Positions 27,071-35,526 of a stretch of DNA of 35,526 nt are shown piece by piece (position 1 is the stretch's first letter; the number at the start of each line of letters is the position of its first letter). The DNA lies in the NCBI GenBank assembly GCA_018067045.1, contig JAGPVL010000010.1:1-35526 (forward strand), in the 5' to 3' direction. The notes under the pieces were generated by a model. It saw only the letters and a list, made by a program, of their open reading frames with translations. It made no database searches and was not told the DNA's origin. A program made the position numbers and the translations under genes. The DNA comes from Gammaproteobacteria bacterium (GTDB lineage: Bacteria > Pseudomonadota > Gammaproteobacteria > Pseudomonadales > Alcanivoracaceae).

Positions 27071-28576
27071 ATGAACAAAGAAATATTGCTGGTTGTAGAA
27101 ACCGTATCAAATGAAAAGGGCGTTAGTCGCGATGTAATATTCGAGGCTATCGAACTGGCGTTGGCTGCGGCCACGAAAAAGCGCTTTAAAGAAGATGTTG
27201 AGATTCGTGTCAGCATCGACCGTGAAGACGGTAGTTACCACTCATTCCGCGTTTGGCATGTCGTGCCAGACGAAGAGCTTTTTGAGTTTGGTAAACAGTT
27301 GACGCTGGATGAGGCGCAAGAGATCGATGCTAAGTACCAGCTTGGTGATATCCACGAAGAAGAAGTGGAATCCGTAGCCTTTGGTCGCATCGGTGCGCAA
27401 ACCGCAAAACAAGTTATCGTTCAGAAAGTGCGTGAAGCTGAGCGTGCGCAAATCATTGAAGAGTACCGCGACCGTATCGGTGAGCTGGTGAGTGGCCTGG
27501 TTAAAAAGGTTACCCGCGACAGCATTATTCTCGATCTTGGCGGCAATGCTGAAGCATTGATTACTCGTGAGCATATGATTCCTCGCGAGACGGTTCGTCA
27601 GAACGACCGCATTCGTGCTTATCTGCTTGGCGTCAATACAGAAAGCCGTGGCCCGCAATTGTTTGCCAGTCGCGCAGCGCCAGAAATGCTAATTGAGTTG
27701 TTTAAGATTGAAGTGCCTGAGATTGGTGAAGAGCTGATCGAAATTAAGGGCGCGGCTCGTGATCCAGGTTCCCGCGCAAAAATTGCCGTGAAAACAAACG
27801 ACCAGCGAATTGATCCTGTTGGTGCGTGTGTTGGTATGCGCGGTGCGCGTGTACAAGCTGTTTCAAATGAATTGGCAGGCGAACGAATCGATATCGTGCT
27901 GTGGGATGACAATCCTGCGCAGCTGGTTATCAACTCAATGCAGCCTGCAGAAGTGGCATCTATTGTTGTCGATGAAGAAAGACATGCAATGGATATCGCT
28001 GTTGAAGATGAATCGGCATTGGCTCAAGCCATCGGTCGCGGCGGTCAGAATATTCGACTGGCGTCTGAACTGACGGGTTGGGAGCTCAATGTTATGACGG
28101 CCGATACGGCGTCAGAGAAGCAAGAAGCGGAAGCACAGGAAGCGATTACTTCGTTTATTAACGACTTGGGCGTTGACGAAGATATTGCCGAAATTCTGGT
28201 AGAAGAAGGGTTCACTTCTATCGACGAAGTGGCTTATGTGCCGCTGGAGGAAATGCTTGGCATCGAAGCTTTTGATGAAGAACTCGTAGAAGCCCTTCGT
28301 CAGCGCGCAAAAGACGTGCTGCTGACTAAGGCATTGGCGTCTGAAGAGCAGCTAGATTCCGCTGCGCCAGCGGAAGACTTGTTGGAAATGGAAGGCATGA
28401 CGCGCGAGCTAGCATTTTTGCTCGCATCAAACGGCATTGTCACCATGGAAGACCTGGCTGAACAAGCGGTAGATGATTTGCTAGACATCGAAGGTATCGA
28501 TGAGCAGAAGGCTGCCGCACTGATCATGACCGCTCGCGCCCCTTGGTTCGAGAATGAAGAGCAATCCGCTAACTAA
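27071..28576 (+). CDS. nusA: Transcription termination/antitermination factor NusA
   Basis: NusA binds RNA polymerase and controls pausing, termination and antitermination. The 501-residue product (E. coli 495) has the N-terminal polymerase-binding domain (residues 1-130), an S1 domain near [22 protein letters not shown] domains with [13 protein letters not shown] and [15 protein letters not shown], and [17 protein letters not shown], and two acidic C-terminal repeats (from about 365) like those in E. coli. It begins 45 nt after rimP. A hairpin covers the region around the stop before infB. Confidence 0.97.
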   Translation: MNKEILLVVETVSNEKGVSRDVIFEAIELALAAATKKRFKEDVEIRVSIDREDGSYHSFRVWHVVPDEELFEFGKQLTLDEAQEIDAKYQLGDIHEEEVESVAFGRIGAQTAKQVIVQKVREAERAQIIEEYRDRIGELVSGLVKKVTRDSIILDLGGNAEALITREHMIPRETVRQNDRIRAYLLGVNTESRGPQLFASRAAPEMLIELFKIEVPEIGEELIEIKGAARDPGSRAKIAVKTNDQRIDPVGACVGMRGARVQAVSNELAGERIDIVLWDDNPAQLVINSMQPAEVASIVVDEERHAMDIAVEDESALAQAIGRGGQNIRLASELTGWELNVMTADTASEKQEAEAQEAITSFINDLGVDEDIAEILVEEGFTSIDEVAYVPLEEMLGIEAFDEELVEALRQRAKDVLLTKALASEEQLDSAAPAEDLLEMEGMTRELAFLLASNGIVTMEDLAEQAVDDLLDIEGIDEQKAAALIMTARAPWFENEEQSAN

Positions 28577-28590
28577 TTTTTGTTAGCGGA
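28565..28590 (+). other. Hairpin over the nusA stop, upstream of infB
   Basis: TCCGCTAAC and GTTAGCGGA form a perfect 9-bp stem with loop TAATTTTT; the nusA TAA stop (28574-28576) opens the loop. No U-run follows the stem. It may be a processing or protection site between nusA and infB. Confidence 0.55.
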
Positions 28591-28632
28591 AATGGGCACT
28601 GGCGAGCGAAGAACAGGAGCAGGTTGGCTGAT

Positions 28633-31353
28633 ATGGCGGAAACAACCGTAAAGAATTTAGCCGATGTAGTCGGCACCCCGGTAGATAAACTCCTAACGCA
28701 GATGAAAGAGGCTGGGCTTCCGCATGTGGACGCCGATGCTTTGGTGAATGATGAGCAAAAGCAGACATTGTTGTCGCATTTGCGCAAATCCCACGGCTCT
28801 GCCGACGCAGACCCGAAGAAAATCACCCTTAAGCGTAAAACTCAAAGCACGATTAAAACCACCGGCTCTTCGGGTAAAGCGAAGACAGTCGCGGTTGAGG
28901 TGCGTAAAAAGCGTACCTACGTGAAACGTGAAGTGCTTGAAGAGCAGGAACGCGAGCGCGAAGAGCAAGAGCGTCTAGAAGCAGAAGCGATTGCTGCGGA
29001 AGCGGCAGCGCGCGTTGCGGCAGAAGAAGCTGCGCGCAAAGCGGCTGACGCGGACGACGAGCGTAGTCGCCAGAAAGAAGAAGCTGCGGCAACGCCGGAA
29101 GCGCTGCGTGGTGCGGAAGAGAAAGCCAAGAAAGCGGCAGAAGATAAAGCGAAGCGTCTTAGCGTGCCGAAAGTGGCAGGCAAAGGTGCGGCTAAAAAGG
29201 CTGACGGCAAGAAAGAGACTGCTGAAGAGCGCGTAGAGCGTGAAGCCGAAGAGAAGCGTAAGCGCGAAGCTGATGAAGTACGTCGTAAGCAAGAAGCAGA
29301 AGTGCGCAAGAAAGCTGAAGAAGAAGCTGCGCGTCGCACAGCGGAAGAAGCTGCACGTATTGCCGCGGATCTAGAAAGCCGCACGCCGGAAGAAAAGCCA
29401 GCGAAAGAAGAAGATGATGGCTCTGTAATTGTTACTGAAGCGCTTGAAGCGAGCTTCCGTGATGAAGAGCGTTCATCTCGTCGTCGCCGCCGCAAGCCAG
29501 GTGCTCGCGGTGAAGAAGGCAAGGCTGTTGCTCACGGGCAGATGAAGTCTTCATTCCAAAAAGCACACGGGTTTAAGAGTCCGACGGAGAAAATGGTGTA
29601 CGAAGTTGAAGTACCGGAAACCATTACCGTTGCAGAGCTCGCTTTGCGCATGAACGTTAAAGCTAAGGAAGTGACCAAGGCTTTGATGCATATGGGCGAA
29701 ATGGTTACAGCGAATCAACCTGTTGATCAAGAAACGGCATTGCTGTTAGTTGAAGAAATGGGTCACACGCCTCGTGCAGTGAAAACTGAAGAAGAGTCGT
29801 TGCAGGATGATTTGGCAAACATTGGTAGCAATGAAGGTGAGCTGACGCCACGGGCGCCGGTTGTCACGATCATGGGCCATGTTGATCACGGTAAAACGTC
29901 TTTGCTTGATTATATTCGTCGCGCGAAAGTTGCCGACGGTGAAGCGGGTGGCATTACCCAGCACATCGGTGCTTATCACGTTGAAACCGACAAGGGCATG
30001 ATTACGTTCCTTGATACGCCTGGTCACGCAGCCTTTACGGCAATGCGTGCTCGTGGTGCCAAGGCGACCGATATTGTTGTCATTGTTGTGGCGGCGGATG
30101 ACGGCGTTATGCCGCAGACGGAAGAAGCGATCAACCATGCGAAAGCATCGGGTGTTCCGCTGATTATCGCCGTCAATAAAATGGATAAAGAAAGCGCTGA
30201 TCCTGAGCGTGTTAAAAGCGAGCTGTCTCAGCGGGAAATTATTTCCGAAGAGTGGGGCGGTGAGTATCAGTTTAAGTATGTGTCTGCGCACACCGGCGAC
30301 GGTGTTGATGATTTGCTTGACGCTATTTTGCTGCAAGCTGAATTGCTTGAGCTGAAAGCGGTTGCAGTCGGGCCGGCACGTGGCGTTGTGATCGAATCTC
30401 GTATTGAGAAAGGTCGCGGCACCATTGCATCGGTATTGGTTCAGGAAGGCGAGTTGGCTGTCGGCGATATGCTGTTGGCTGGTGGTAACTTCGGTCGCGT
30501 TCGCGCGCTGAATGATGAAAACGGTAAGTCGATTAAGAAATCCGGTCCGTCGATTCCGGTTGAAGTGCTGGGTCTTGATGGTGCTCCTGAAGCGGGCGAA
30601 CTGGTTCAGGTTGTACCGGACGAGAAGAAGGCGCGTGAAGTTGCTGAATTCCGTCAAGTACGCGATCGCGACGTTAAGCTTAAGCGTCAGCAGGCATCCA
30701 AACTCGAGAACTTGTTCGAGAATATGGGTAGTCCAGAAGCACAGCAGGTCAATATTGTTCTGAAAGCGGATGTTCGTGGTTCGCTAGAAGCCTTGTTGGG
30801 TGCGTTGCACGACTTGAGCACAGACGAAGTTAAGGTCACGGTTATTACTAGTGGCGTTGGCGCGATTAATGAGTCTGAAGTGAACTTGGCGATGACATCG
30901 GGTGCGGTATTGCTGGGCTTCAATGTCCGTGCAGATTCTGCAGCGAAGCGTCTATGTGAAAGCGAAGGCATCGACTTGCGTTACTACTCAATCATTTATG
31001 AATTGATTGATGATGTGAAGAGCGCAATGAGTGGCCTGTTGCCACCGGAAAAGCGCGAAGAAATTCTTGGCGTGGCGGAAGTGCGCGATGTGTTCCGTTC
31101 ATCGAAGTTCGGTGCAGTTGCCGGCAGTATGGTGGTGGAAGGCACGCTGTATCGCAATCGTCCGATTCGTGTATTGCGTAGTGATGTTGTGGTATTTGAA
31201 GGTGAGCTTGAATCGCTGCGCCGCTTTAAAGAAGACGTTCCGGAAGTTCGTAACGGCATGGAATGTGGTATTGCCGTGAAGAGCTATAACGACGTTAAAG
31301 CGGGCGACAAGATCGAAGTCTTCGAAATCCGAGAGATTGCACGGTCGCTTTAA
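28633..31353 (+). CDS. infB: Translation initiation factor IF-2
   Basis: IF-2 is the GTPase that places fMet-tRNA on the 30S and promotes subunit joining. The 906-residue product (E. coli 890) starts with the small IF2-N fold ([20 protein letters not shown]), then a long charged Lys/Glu/Ala-rich helical linker (about 90-270), a second IF2-N motif, and the G domain with [12 protein letters not shown] (G1, near residue 415), DTPGHAAF (G3) and NKMDK (G4), followed by the beta-barrel and C2 domain that binds fMet-tRNA. I chose ATG at 28633; a TTG at 28624, only 4 nt from AGGAG, is the alternative. Shorter internal-start isoforms, known in E. coli, cannot be judged here. Confidence 0.97.
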   Translation: MAETTVKNLADVVGTPVDKLLTQMKEAGLPHVDADALVNDEQKQTLLSHLRKSHGSADADPKKITLKRKTQSTIKTTGSSGKAKTVAVEVRKKRTYVKREVLEEQEREREEQERLEAEAIAAEAAARVAAEEAARKAADADDERSRQKEEAAATPEALRGAEEKAKKAAEDKAKRLSVPKVAGKGAAKKADGKKETAEERVEREAEEKRKREADEVRRKQEAEVRKKAEEEAARRTAEEAARIAADLESRTPEEKPAKEEDDGSVIVTEALEASFRDEERSSRRRRRKPGARGEEGKAVAHGQMKSSFQKAHGFKSPTEKMVYEVEVPETITVAELALRMNVKAKEVTKALMHMGEMVTANQPVDQETALLLVEEMGHTPRAVKTEEESLQDDLANIGSNEGELTPRAPVVTIMGHVDHGKTSLLDYIRRAKVADGEAGGITQHIGAYHVETDKGMITFLDTPGHAAFTAMRARGAKATDIVVIVVAADDGVMPQTEEAINHAKASGVPLIIAVNKMDKESADPERVKSELSQREIISEEWGGEYQFKYVSAHTGDGVDDLLDAILLQAELLELKAVAVGPARGVVIESRIEKGRGTIASVLVQEGELAVGDMLLAGGNFGRVRALNDENGKSIKKSGPSIPVEVLGLDGAPEAGELVQVVPDEKKAREVAEFRQVRDRDVKLKRQQASKLENLFENMGSPEAQQVNIVLKADVRGSLEALLGALHDLSTDEVKVTVITSGVGAINESEVNLAMTSGAVLLGFNVRADSAAKRLCESEGIDLRYYSIIYELIDDVKSAMSGLLPPEKREEILGVAEVRDVFRSSKFGAVAGSMVVEGTLYRNRPIRVLRSDVVVFEGELESLRRFKEDVPEVRNGMECGIAVKSYNDVKAGDKIEVFEIREIARSL

Positions 31354-31380
31354 GCGTCGGGCGGGGATGAGCAAAAAGAC

Positions 31381-31824
31381 ATGAGCAGACATCGTCGCCC
31401 GCAGGGATTTAATCGCACGGACCGGATCGCAGATCAGGTTCAGCGCGAGCTATCTCGCTTGTTGCAGTTTGAGCTAAAGGATCCGCGCATATTCATGCCG
31501 ACGGTGCAGGATGTGCGCGTTTCACGAGATTTAGGCTATGCCGATGTGTACTTTACCTTGCTTGGTCAGGGTAAGGAGCAGGGCGTTATCGCTGAGTCTG
31601 CACTTGAGCATGCTGCGGGTTACTTACGCAGTGAGCTAGCGAAGACGCTCAATACTCGGACCACGCCAAAATTGCGTTTTCATTATGATGAGACGCCAGA
31701 GAATGCGAGCCATCTGTCGGTGTTGATCACCGAAGCAAGGGCGTCGGATTCGGATCACGCGGACGAGGCGGACGCCTCGCTCGATCAAGATTCGGCCTCT
31801 AACGGCCAAGAACCTCAAGAATAA
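31381..31824 (+). CDS. rbfA: Ribosome-binding factor A
   Basis: RbfA is a KH-like 30S assembly and cold-shock factor binding near helix 1 of 16S rRNA. The 147-residue product has the family blocks RIADQVQRELSRLLQFELKD and DVRVSRDLGYADVYFTLLG and the YLRSELAKTLNTRTTPKLRF segment near residues 80-100. The acidic C-terminal tail (EADASLDQDSASNGQEPQ) is likely disordered. It starts 27 nt after infB and is followed by truB 16 nt later. Confidence 0.96.
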   Translation: MSRHRRPQGFNRTDRIADQVQRELSRLLQFELKDPRIFMPTVQDVRVSRDLGYADVYFTLLGQGKEQGVIAESALEHAAGYLRSELAKTLNTRTTPKLRFHYDETPENASHLSVLITEARASDSDHADEADASLDQDSASNGQEPQE

Positions 31825-31840
31825 ATCCCAGGAGCAAGCT

Positions 31841-32770
31841 GTGGCCCGAAGACGTAATCGAGGCCGCGATATCAGCGGCGTTTTGCTATTAAATAAACCC
31901 GCCGGTATGAGCAGCAACTCTGCCTTACAAATCGCCAAGCGCTTATACGGCGCGTCTAAAGCCGGGCATACCGGCAGCCTCGATCCGCTCGCCACTGGCA
32001 TGCTGCCGATCTGCTTTGGTGAGGCGACCAAATTCAGTCAGTTTCTTCTTGATGCAGACAAAAGTTATCGCGTGACGGCGAAGCTCGGCATCAATACCAA
32101 TACCAGTGACGCTGACGGCGAGGTGATAAAAACTCGGCCGTTTGTCTCCTCGGCGGAAGAAGTTGAAGCGGCGCTGATGAGCTTTGTCGGCGCCAACACC
32201 CAAATACCTTCTATGTTTTCGGCCATTAAGCATCAGGGGCAGCCCCTGTATAAGCTCGCCCGCCAGGGTATTGAGATAGAGCGTAAAACGCGGCACGTGA
32301 CGCTTTACGCGTTGCGCTGGCTTGAGCTACGCGGCGACGAGTTGGACTTTGAGGTGGACTGCTCAAAGGGCACTTATGTGCGCTCTTTGGTGGAAGATCT
32401 GGGTGAAAAGCTCGGCTGTGGTGGCCATGTGCAAGCGTTGCACCGTATTTCTGCAGGCGCCTACCCGACTGATCAGATGCGTACCGTTGACGCGTTAAAC
32501 GCATTGCAGGAAGCAGGCGGCACTGAGGCGTTGGATGCGGTATTGCTGCCAACCTACTCGAGTGTTGAAGATTGGCCCCGTGTAGAGCTGGGCGATGAGG
32601 CGACGTTTTACCTCCTGCGCGGCCAGTCGGTCATGGCGACAGACCGTCCTTCTGAAGGAGGTGTGACCTTGTTCCGAGCGTCAGATAAGGCGTTTCTCGG
32701 CGTCGGGCAGGTGACCGATGATGGCATGATTGCGCCGCGGCGCCTGATCGTGACCGGAGATGACGCCTAG
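31841..32770 (+). CDS. truB: tRNA pseudouridine(55) synthase TruB
   Basis: TruB makes pseudouridine 55 in the T loop of most tRNAs. The 309-residue product has the catalytic aspartate at residue 48 in HTGSLDPLATGML, the KPAGMSSNSALQ start block, the YKLARQGIEIERKTR region, the CSKGTYVRSLVEDLG signature near 175-189 and a C-terminal PUA-like domain. The start is GTG at 31841 with AGGAG 7 nt upstream. The downstream gap to rpsO (205 bp) contains a structured leader. Confidence 0.97.
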   Translation: MARRRNRGRDISGVLLLNKPAGMSSNSALQIAKRLYGASKAGHTGSLDPLATGMLPICFGEATKFSQFLLDADKSYRVTAKLGINTNTSDADGEVIKTRPFVSSAEEVEAALMSFVGANTQIPSMFSAIKHQGQPLYKLARQGIEIERKTRHVTLYALRWLELRGDELDFEVDCSKGTYVRSLVEDLGEKLGCGGHVQALHRISAGAYPTDQMRTVDALNALQEAGGTEALDAVLLPTYSSVEDWPRVELGDEATFYLLRGQSVMATDRPSEGGVTLFRASDKAFLGVGQVTDDGMIAPRRLIVTGDDA

Positions 32771-32914
32771 TCAGCGCTTTTGGTCGTCAGGCTTGTCTGC
32801 TTGCTGGGTAAAAGTGGCTGAGAAGGGCTGTTCTGGTGGCTTTTAAGGGGTGAGTCGGTGTATCCTTTGCGCCCCGTTCTCAGACATCTTTAGGGTGTTG
32901 AGTTGGGACTTCTG

Positions 32915-32963
32915 GCGCCAGCTATAAATATGCATGGCTGGGCGCGTCATAAATTATGCATAT
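32915..32963 (+). promoter_or_regulatory. H-type pseudoknot in the rpsO leader, candidate S15 autoregulation site
   Basis: Stem 1 pairs GCGCCAGC (32915-32922) with GCTGGGCGC (32937-32945) with one bulged G. The loop of stem 1 contains ATATGCAT (32928-32935), which pairs perfectly with ATGCATAT (32956-32963), one base before the rpsO Shine-Dalgarno GGAG (32965-32968). The two stems interleave as an H-type pseudoknot. E. coli S15 represses its own mRNA by a pseudoknot at the same place. Confidence 0.7.
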
Positions 32964-32975
32964 TGGAGAGTTAGC

Positions 32976-33245
32976 ATGGCTTTGTCCGTAGACGTAAAAG
33001 CGCAGATTGTTAAAGATTATGGTTTGAAAGACGGAGATACCGGCTCTACTGAAGTTCAGGTAGCGTTGTTGTCTCACAACATCAATGAGTTGCAGGGTCA
33101 CTTTAAAGAGCACAAGAAGGATCACCATAGCCGTCGCGGTTTGATCCGTATGGTTAACCAGCGTCGTAAATTGCTGGACTACTTGGCGCGCAATGATCGT
33201 GATCGTTACCTGAAACTGATTGAGCGTCTGAGCCTGCGTCGCTAA
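32976..33245 (+). CDS. rpsO: 30S ribosomal protein S15
   Basis: S15 binds the central domain of 16S rRNA early in 30S assembly. The 89-residue product has the exact family length and the signature region [20 protein letters not shown] (residues 21-40) and [20 protein letters not shown]. The ATG at 32976 has GGAG 7 nt upstream; an in-frame ATG 42 nt earlier would include the pseudoknot and is not the start. It precedes pnp, as in E. coli, with a terminator between. Confidence 0.98.
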   Translation: MALSVDVKAQIVKDYGLKDGDTGSTEVQVALLSHNINELQGHFKEHKKDHHSRRGLIRMVNQRRKLLDYLARNDRDRYLKLIERLSLRR

Positions 33246-33280
33246 TCTTAATGGTTGCGAGCAACAAGCGTTGAATACAG

Positions 33281-33316
33281 ACAAAAGCCCGGCTGGTCCG
33301 GGCTTTTGTTGTTTTT
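33281..33316 (+). terminator. Terminator between rpsO and pnp
   Basis: ACAAAAGCCCGG and CCGGGCTTTTGT form a perfect 12-bp stem with a 5-nt loop, followed by TGTTTTTT. It should end most rpsO transcripts with some read-through to pnp. I see no separate pnp promoter in the short remaining gap. Confidence 0.85.
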
Positions 33317-33352
33317 TATGATGTGAAAAAAGAGACGAGAGAGATAGAAAAT

Positions 33353-35476
33353 ATGTTCAATATCGTAAGAAAAGAATTTCAGTTCGGTCGCGATACTGTT
33401 GTTTTAGAAACTGGCCAGGTGGCACGCCAGGCAACGGGCGCGGTTATGGTTACCATCGGCGAAACCGCTGTGTTGGTAACCGTTGTTGCGAAGAAAGAAG
33501 CTGATCCGAAAAAAGACTTCTTTCCGCTGACTGTTAACTATCAAGAAAAAAGCTACGCAGCAGGTAAGATTCCTGGCAGCTTTTTTAAGCGTGAAGGCCG
33601 TCCTTCTGAGAAAGAAACACTAACTTGTCGTTTGATCGACCGTCCTATTCGTCCTCTGTTTCCAGACGGTTTTAAAAACGAAGTACAAATTATTGCGACC
33701 GTGATGTCTGCGGACAAAAACGTTGATCCAGATATTGCTTCATTGATCGGCGCGTCTGCAGCCTTGTCGATTTCTGGCGTACCTTTTGGCGGCCCAATTG
33801 GCGCGGCACGTGTTGGCTTTATTGATGGCTCTTATGTACTGAACCCAACCTTCAGCGAGCTGACCACGTCAGCGCTGGATCTGGTTGTTGCTGGTACTGA
33901 AGCGGCTGTGTTGATGGTTGAGTCAGAAGCACAAGAATTGACTGAAGATCAGATGCTCGGTGGTGTTTTGTTCGGCCACCAAGAGTTACAGGCCGCAGTT
34001 AAAGCCATTAAAGAGTTTGCTGCGGAAGTCGGCACGCCAAAATGGGAATGGGCTGCGCCACAAGAAAACACTGCGTTGAAAACAGCGATTTCCGATAAAT
34101 TCGGCGCACAGCTCAACGAAGCGTACCGCATTATTAATAAGCAGGAACGCTACGCGAAAGTTGGCGAATTGAAGGCTGCTGCTGTTGCTGAGTTTGTAAC
34201 AGATGCAGACAACGCGCCAAGCAAAGACGAAGTGAGCAACCTGTTCCACGACATTGAATATCGCACGGTTCGTGATGCGGTTTTGGATGGTCGTCGTATT
34301 GATGGTCGTCAGCTGAATCAAGTTCGTGCGATTGAAAGTGCGGTTGGCGTATTGCCGAAGACCCACGGCTCTGCATTATTTACCCGTGGTGAAACACAGG
34401 CGATTGTTGTGGCGACATTGGGCGGCATGCGTGATGCACAGACCATCGATGCGCTAGAAGGTCGTCGCACTGATCGCTTTATGCTGCATTACAACTTCCC
34501 TCCATACTGTGTTGGCGAAACCGGTATGGTCGGTTCCCCAAAGCGTCGTGAAATCGGTCACGGCCGTTTGGCGCGTCGCGGTGTGCAGGCAATGTTGCCA
34601 GACGAGAAAGAATTCCCGTATGCGATTCGTGTGGTGTCTGAAATCACTGAATCAAACGGTTCTTCTTCAATGGCCTCTGTGTGTGGCACAGCCATGGCAC
34701 TGATGGACGCAGGTGTACCGATCAAAGCACCGGTCGCGGGTATCGCCATGGGTCTGGTGAAAGAAGACGACGGTCGTTTCTCTGTTATCTCTGATATTCT
34801 TGGCGACGAAGATCACCTCGGCGACATGGATTTCAAAGTAGCCGGCACAGCAAATGGTGTTACTGCGCTGCAGATGGACATCAAGATTGAAGGCATTAAC
34901 GAAGAAATCATGGATGCTGCGCTGACACAGGCACGCGAAGGTCGTCTGCATATTCTTGGCGAAATGGCCAAAGTGATTACTGCACCACGTGCGCAGCTGT
35001 CTGCAAATGCGCCGACATTGCTGTCGATCAAGATCAAAGCGGACAAGATTCGTGACGTGATTGGTAAAGGTGGCGCGACGATTCGTTCACTGTGTGAAGA
35101 AACTGGCGCGAACATCGATATTGAAGACGATGGCAGCATTAAAGTTTACGGTGAGACTCGTGAAGCGGCAGAGCTGGCTGTATCTCGTATTGAAGAGATT
35201 ACTGCTGAAGCTGATGTAGGCGTTATCTACGAAGGCAAAGTGACTCGTTGTGTTGATTTCGGTGCATTTGTTGAAATCATGCCAGGCACTGAAGGCTTGC
35301 TGCATATTTCTCAAATCGCGCAAGAACGCGTTGAGAAAGTGACAGACTACGTTAATGAAGGCGATATCATTAAAGTGAAGGTATTGGACGTTGATCAACG
35401 CGGCCGTATCAAGCTTTCTATGAAAGAAGCTAAGCTCGAGTTGGAAACACAGCAGGAAGCTCAGCCAGAAGGCTAA
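33353..35476 (+). CDS. pnp: Polyribonucleotide nucleotidyltransferase (PNPase)
   Basis: PNPase is the phosphorolytic 3'-5' exoribonuclease of mRNA decay and, in many bacteria, the RNA degradosome. The 707-residue product (E. coli 711) has two RNase PH domains; the first holds [20 protein letters not shown] and RPLFPDGF, the second holds [27 protein letters not shown] and [21 protein letters not shown] domain with [18 protein letters not shown] and an S1 domain with [20 protein letters not shown] complete it. The ATG at 33353 gives [12 protein letters not shown]; a GTG ten codons upstream is unlikely. A palindromic terminator follows. Confidence 0.98.
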   Translation: MFNIVRKEFQFGRDTVVLETGQVARQATGAVMVTIGETAVLVTVVAKKEADPKKDFFPLTVNYQEKSYAAGKIPGSFFKREGRPSEKETLTCRLIDRPIRPLFPDGFKNEVQIIATVMSADKNVDPDIASLIGASAALSISGVPFGGPIGAARVGFIDGSYVLNPTFSELTTSALDLVVAGTEAAVLMVESEAQELTEDQMLGGVLFGHQELQAAVKAIKEFAAEVGTPKWEWAAPQENTALKTAISDKFGAQLNEAYRIINKQERYAKVGELKAAAVAEFVTDADNAPSKDEVSNLFHDIEYRTVRDAVLDGRRIDGRQLNQVRAIESAVGVLPKTHGSALFTRGETQAIVVATLGGMRDAQTIDALEGRRTDRFMLHYNFPPYCVGETGMVGSPKRREIGHGRLARRGVQAMLPDEKEFPYAIRVVSEITESNGSSSMASVCGTAMALMDAGVPIKAPVAGIAMGLVKEDDGRFSVISDILGDEDHLGDMDFKVAGTANGVTALQMDIKIEGINEEIMDAALTQAREGRLHILGEMAKVITAPRAQLSANAPTLLSIKIKADKIRDVIGKGGATIRSLCEETGANIDIEDDGSIKVYGETREAAELAVSRIEEITAEADVGVIYEGKVTRCVDFGAFVEIMPGTEGLLHISQIAQERVEKVTDYVNEGDIIKVKVLDVDQRGRIKLSMKEAKLELETQQEAQPEG

Positions 35477-35486
35477 GCACTTGTGA

Positions 35487-35526
35487 CCCACAAAAAAGCC
35501 CGGCAATTGCCGGGCTTTTTTGTGGG
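35487..35526. terminator. Perfect 40-bp palindromic terminator after pnp
   Basis: Both 20-nt halves, centred between 35506 and 35507, are exact reverse complements, with the GC core AGCCCGGCAA/TTGCCGGGCT flanked by A6 and T6 runs. It can terminate on both strands and reaches the last base of the window. Confidence 0.92.

Overview
The window is a stretch of gammaproteobacterial chromosome dominated by housekeeping genes. The gene order (smpB / rnfH-bamE-fur-recN / hrcA-grpE-dnaK-dnaJ-dapB-carAB-greA-yhbY-rlmE-ftsH-folP-glmM-tpiA-secG-tRNA-Leu-tRNA-fMet-rimP-nusA-infB-rbfA-truB-rpsO-pnp) matches Pseudomonas and marine Pseudomonadales/Cellvibrionales/Oceanospirillales-type bacteria better than Enterobacterales. 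The moderate-to-high GC content, a Pseudomonas-like Fur and Pseudomonas-like REP repeats point the same way. I cannot name the genus from the sequence alone. No prophage, insertion sequence, CRISPR array or plasmid function was seen.

Region 1 (1-6000) starts with a tandem array of 95-bp REP-containing units. It then carries smpB (minus strand), a Na+-coupled NSS-family transporter with rnfH, then bamE and fur diverging from a shared control region, and recN (minus strand) with a LexA-type operator over its translation start. The ratA gene that normally precedes rnfH is not present. Region 2 (6000-11500) is the heat-shock cluster hrcA, grpE, dnaK, dnaJ. REP elements split hrcA from grpE, and well-formed sigma-32 promoters lie before both grpE and dnaK. 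Region 3 (11600-18900) holds an unrecognised exported helical-repeat protein, then dapB, carA, carB and greA. The carAB leader has a promoter, a nine-codon ORF with two adjacent arginine codons, and a strong terminator hairpin. Region 4 (18900-25800) holds yhbY (minus strand), rlmE, ftsH, folP, glmM, tpiA and secG, which cover ribosome maturation, membrane proteolysis, folate and cell-wall precursor synthesis, glycolysis and secretion.

Region 5 (25830-35526) is the translation/transcription cluster: tRNA-Leu(GAG), a structured non-coding leader, tRNA-fMet, rimP, nusA, infB, rbfA, truB, rpsO and pnp, closed by a perfect palindromic terminator at the window edge. These genes encode the initiator tRNA, initiation factor 2, 30S assembly factors, tRNA pseudouridylation, S15 and the degradosome nuclease, so initiation, small-subunit assembly and RNA turnover are made together.

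The protein-coding part is conventional. The most unusual sequence is non-coding. The roughly 240-bp leader in front of tRNA-fMet contains a decayed tRNA-fMet copy, two paralogous hairpins with three compensatory base-pair changes, and a 20-nt inverted copy (19/20) of the initiator anticodon arm. Next in interest are a pseudoknot-capable rpsO leader, the carAB leader, and the REP arrays.
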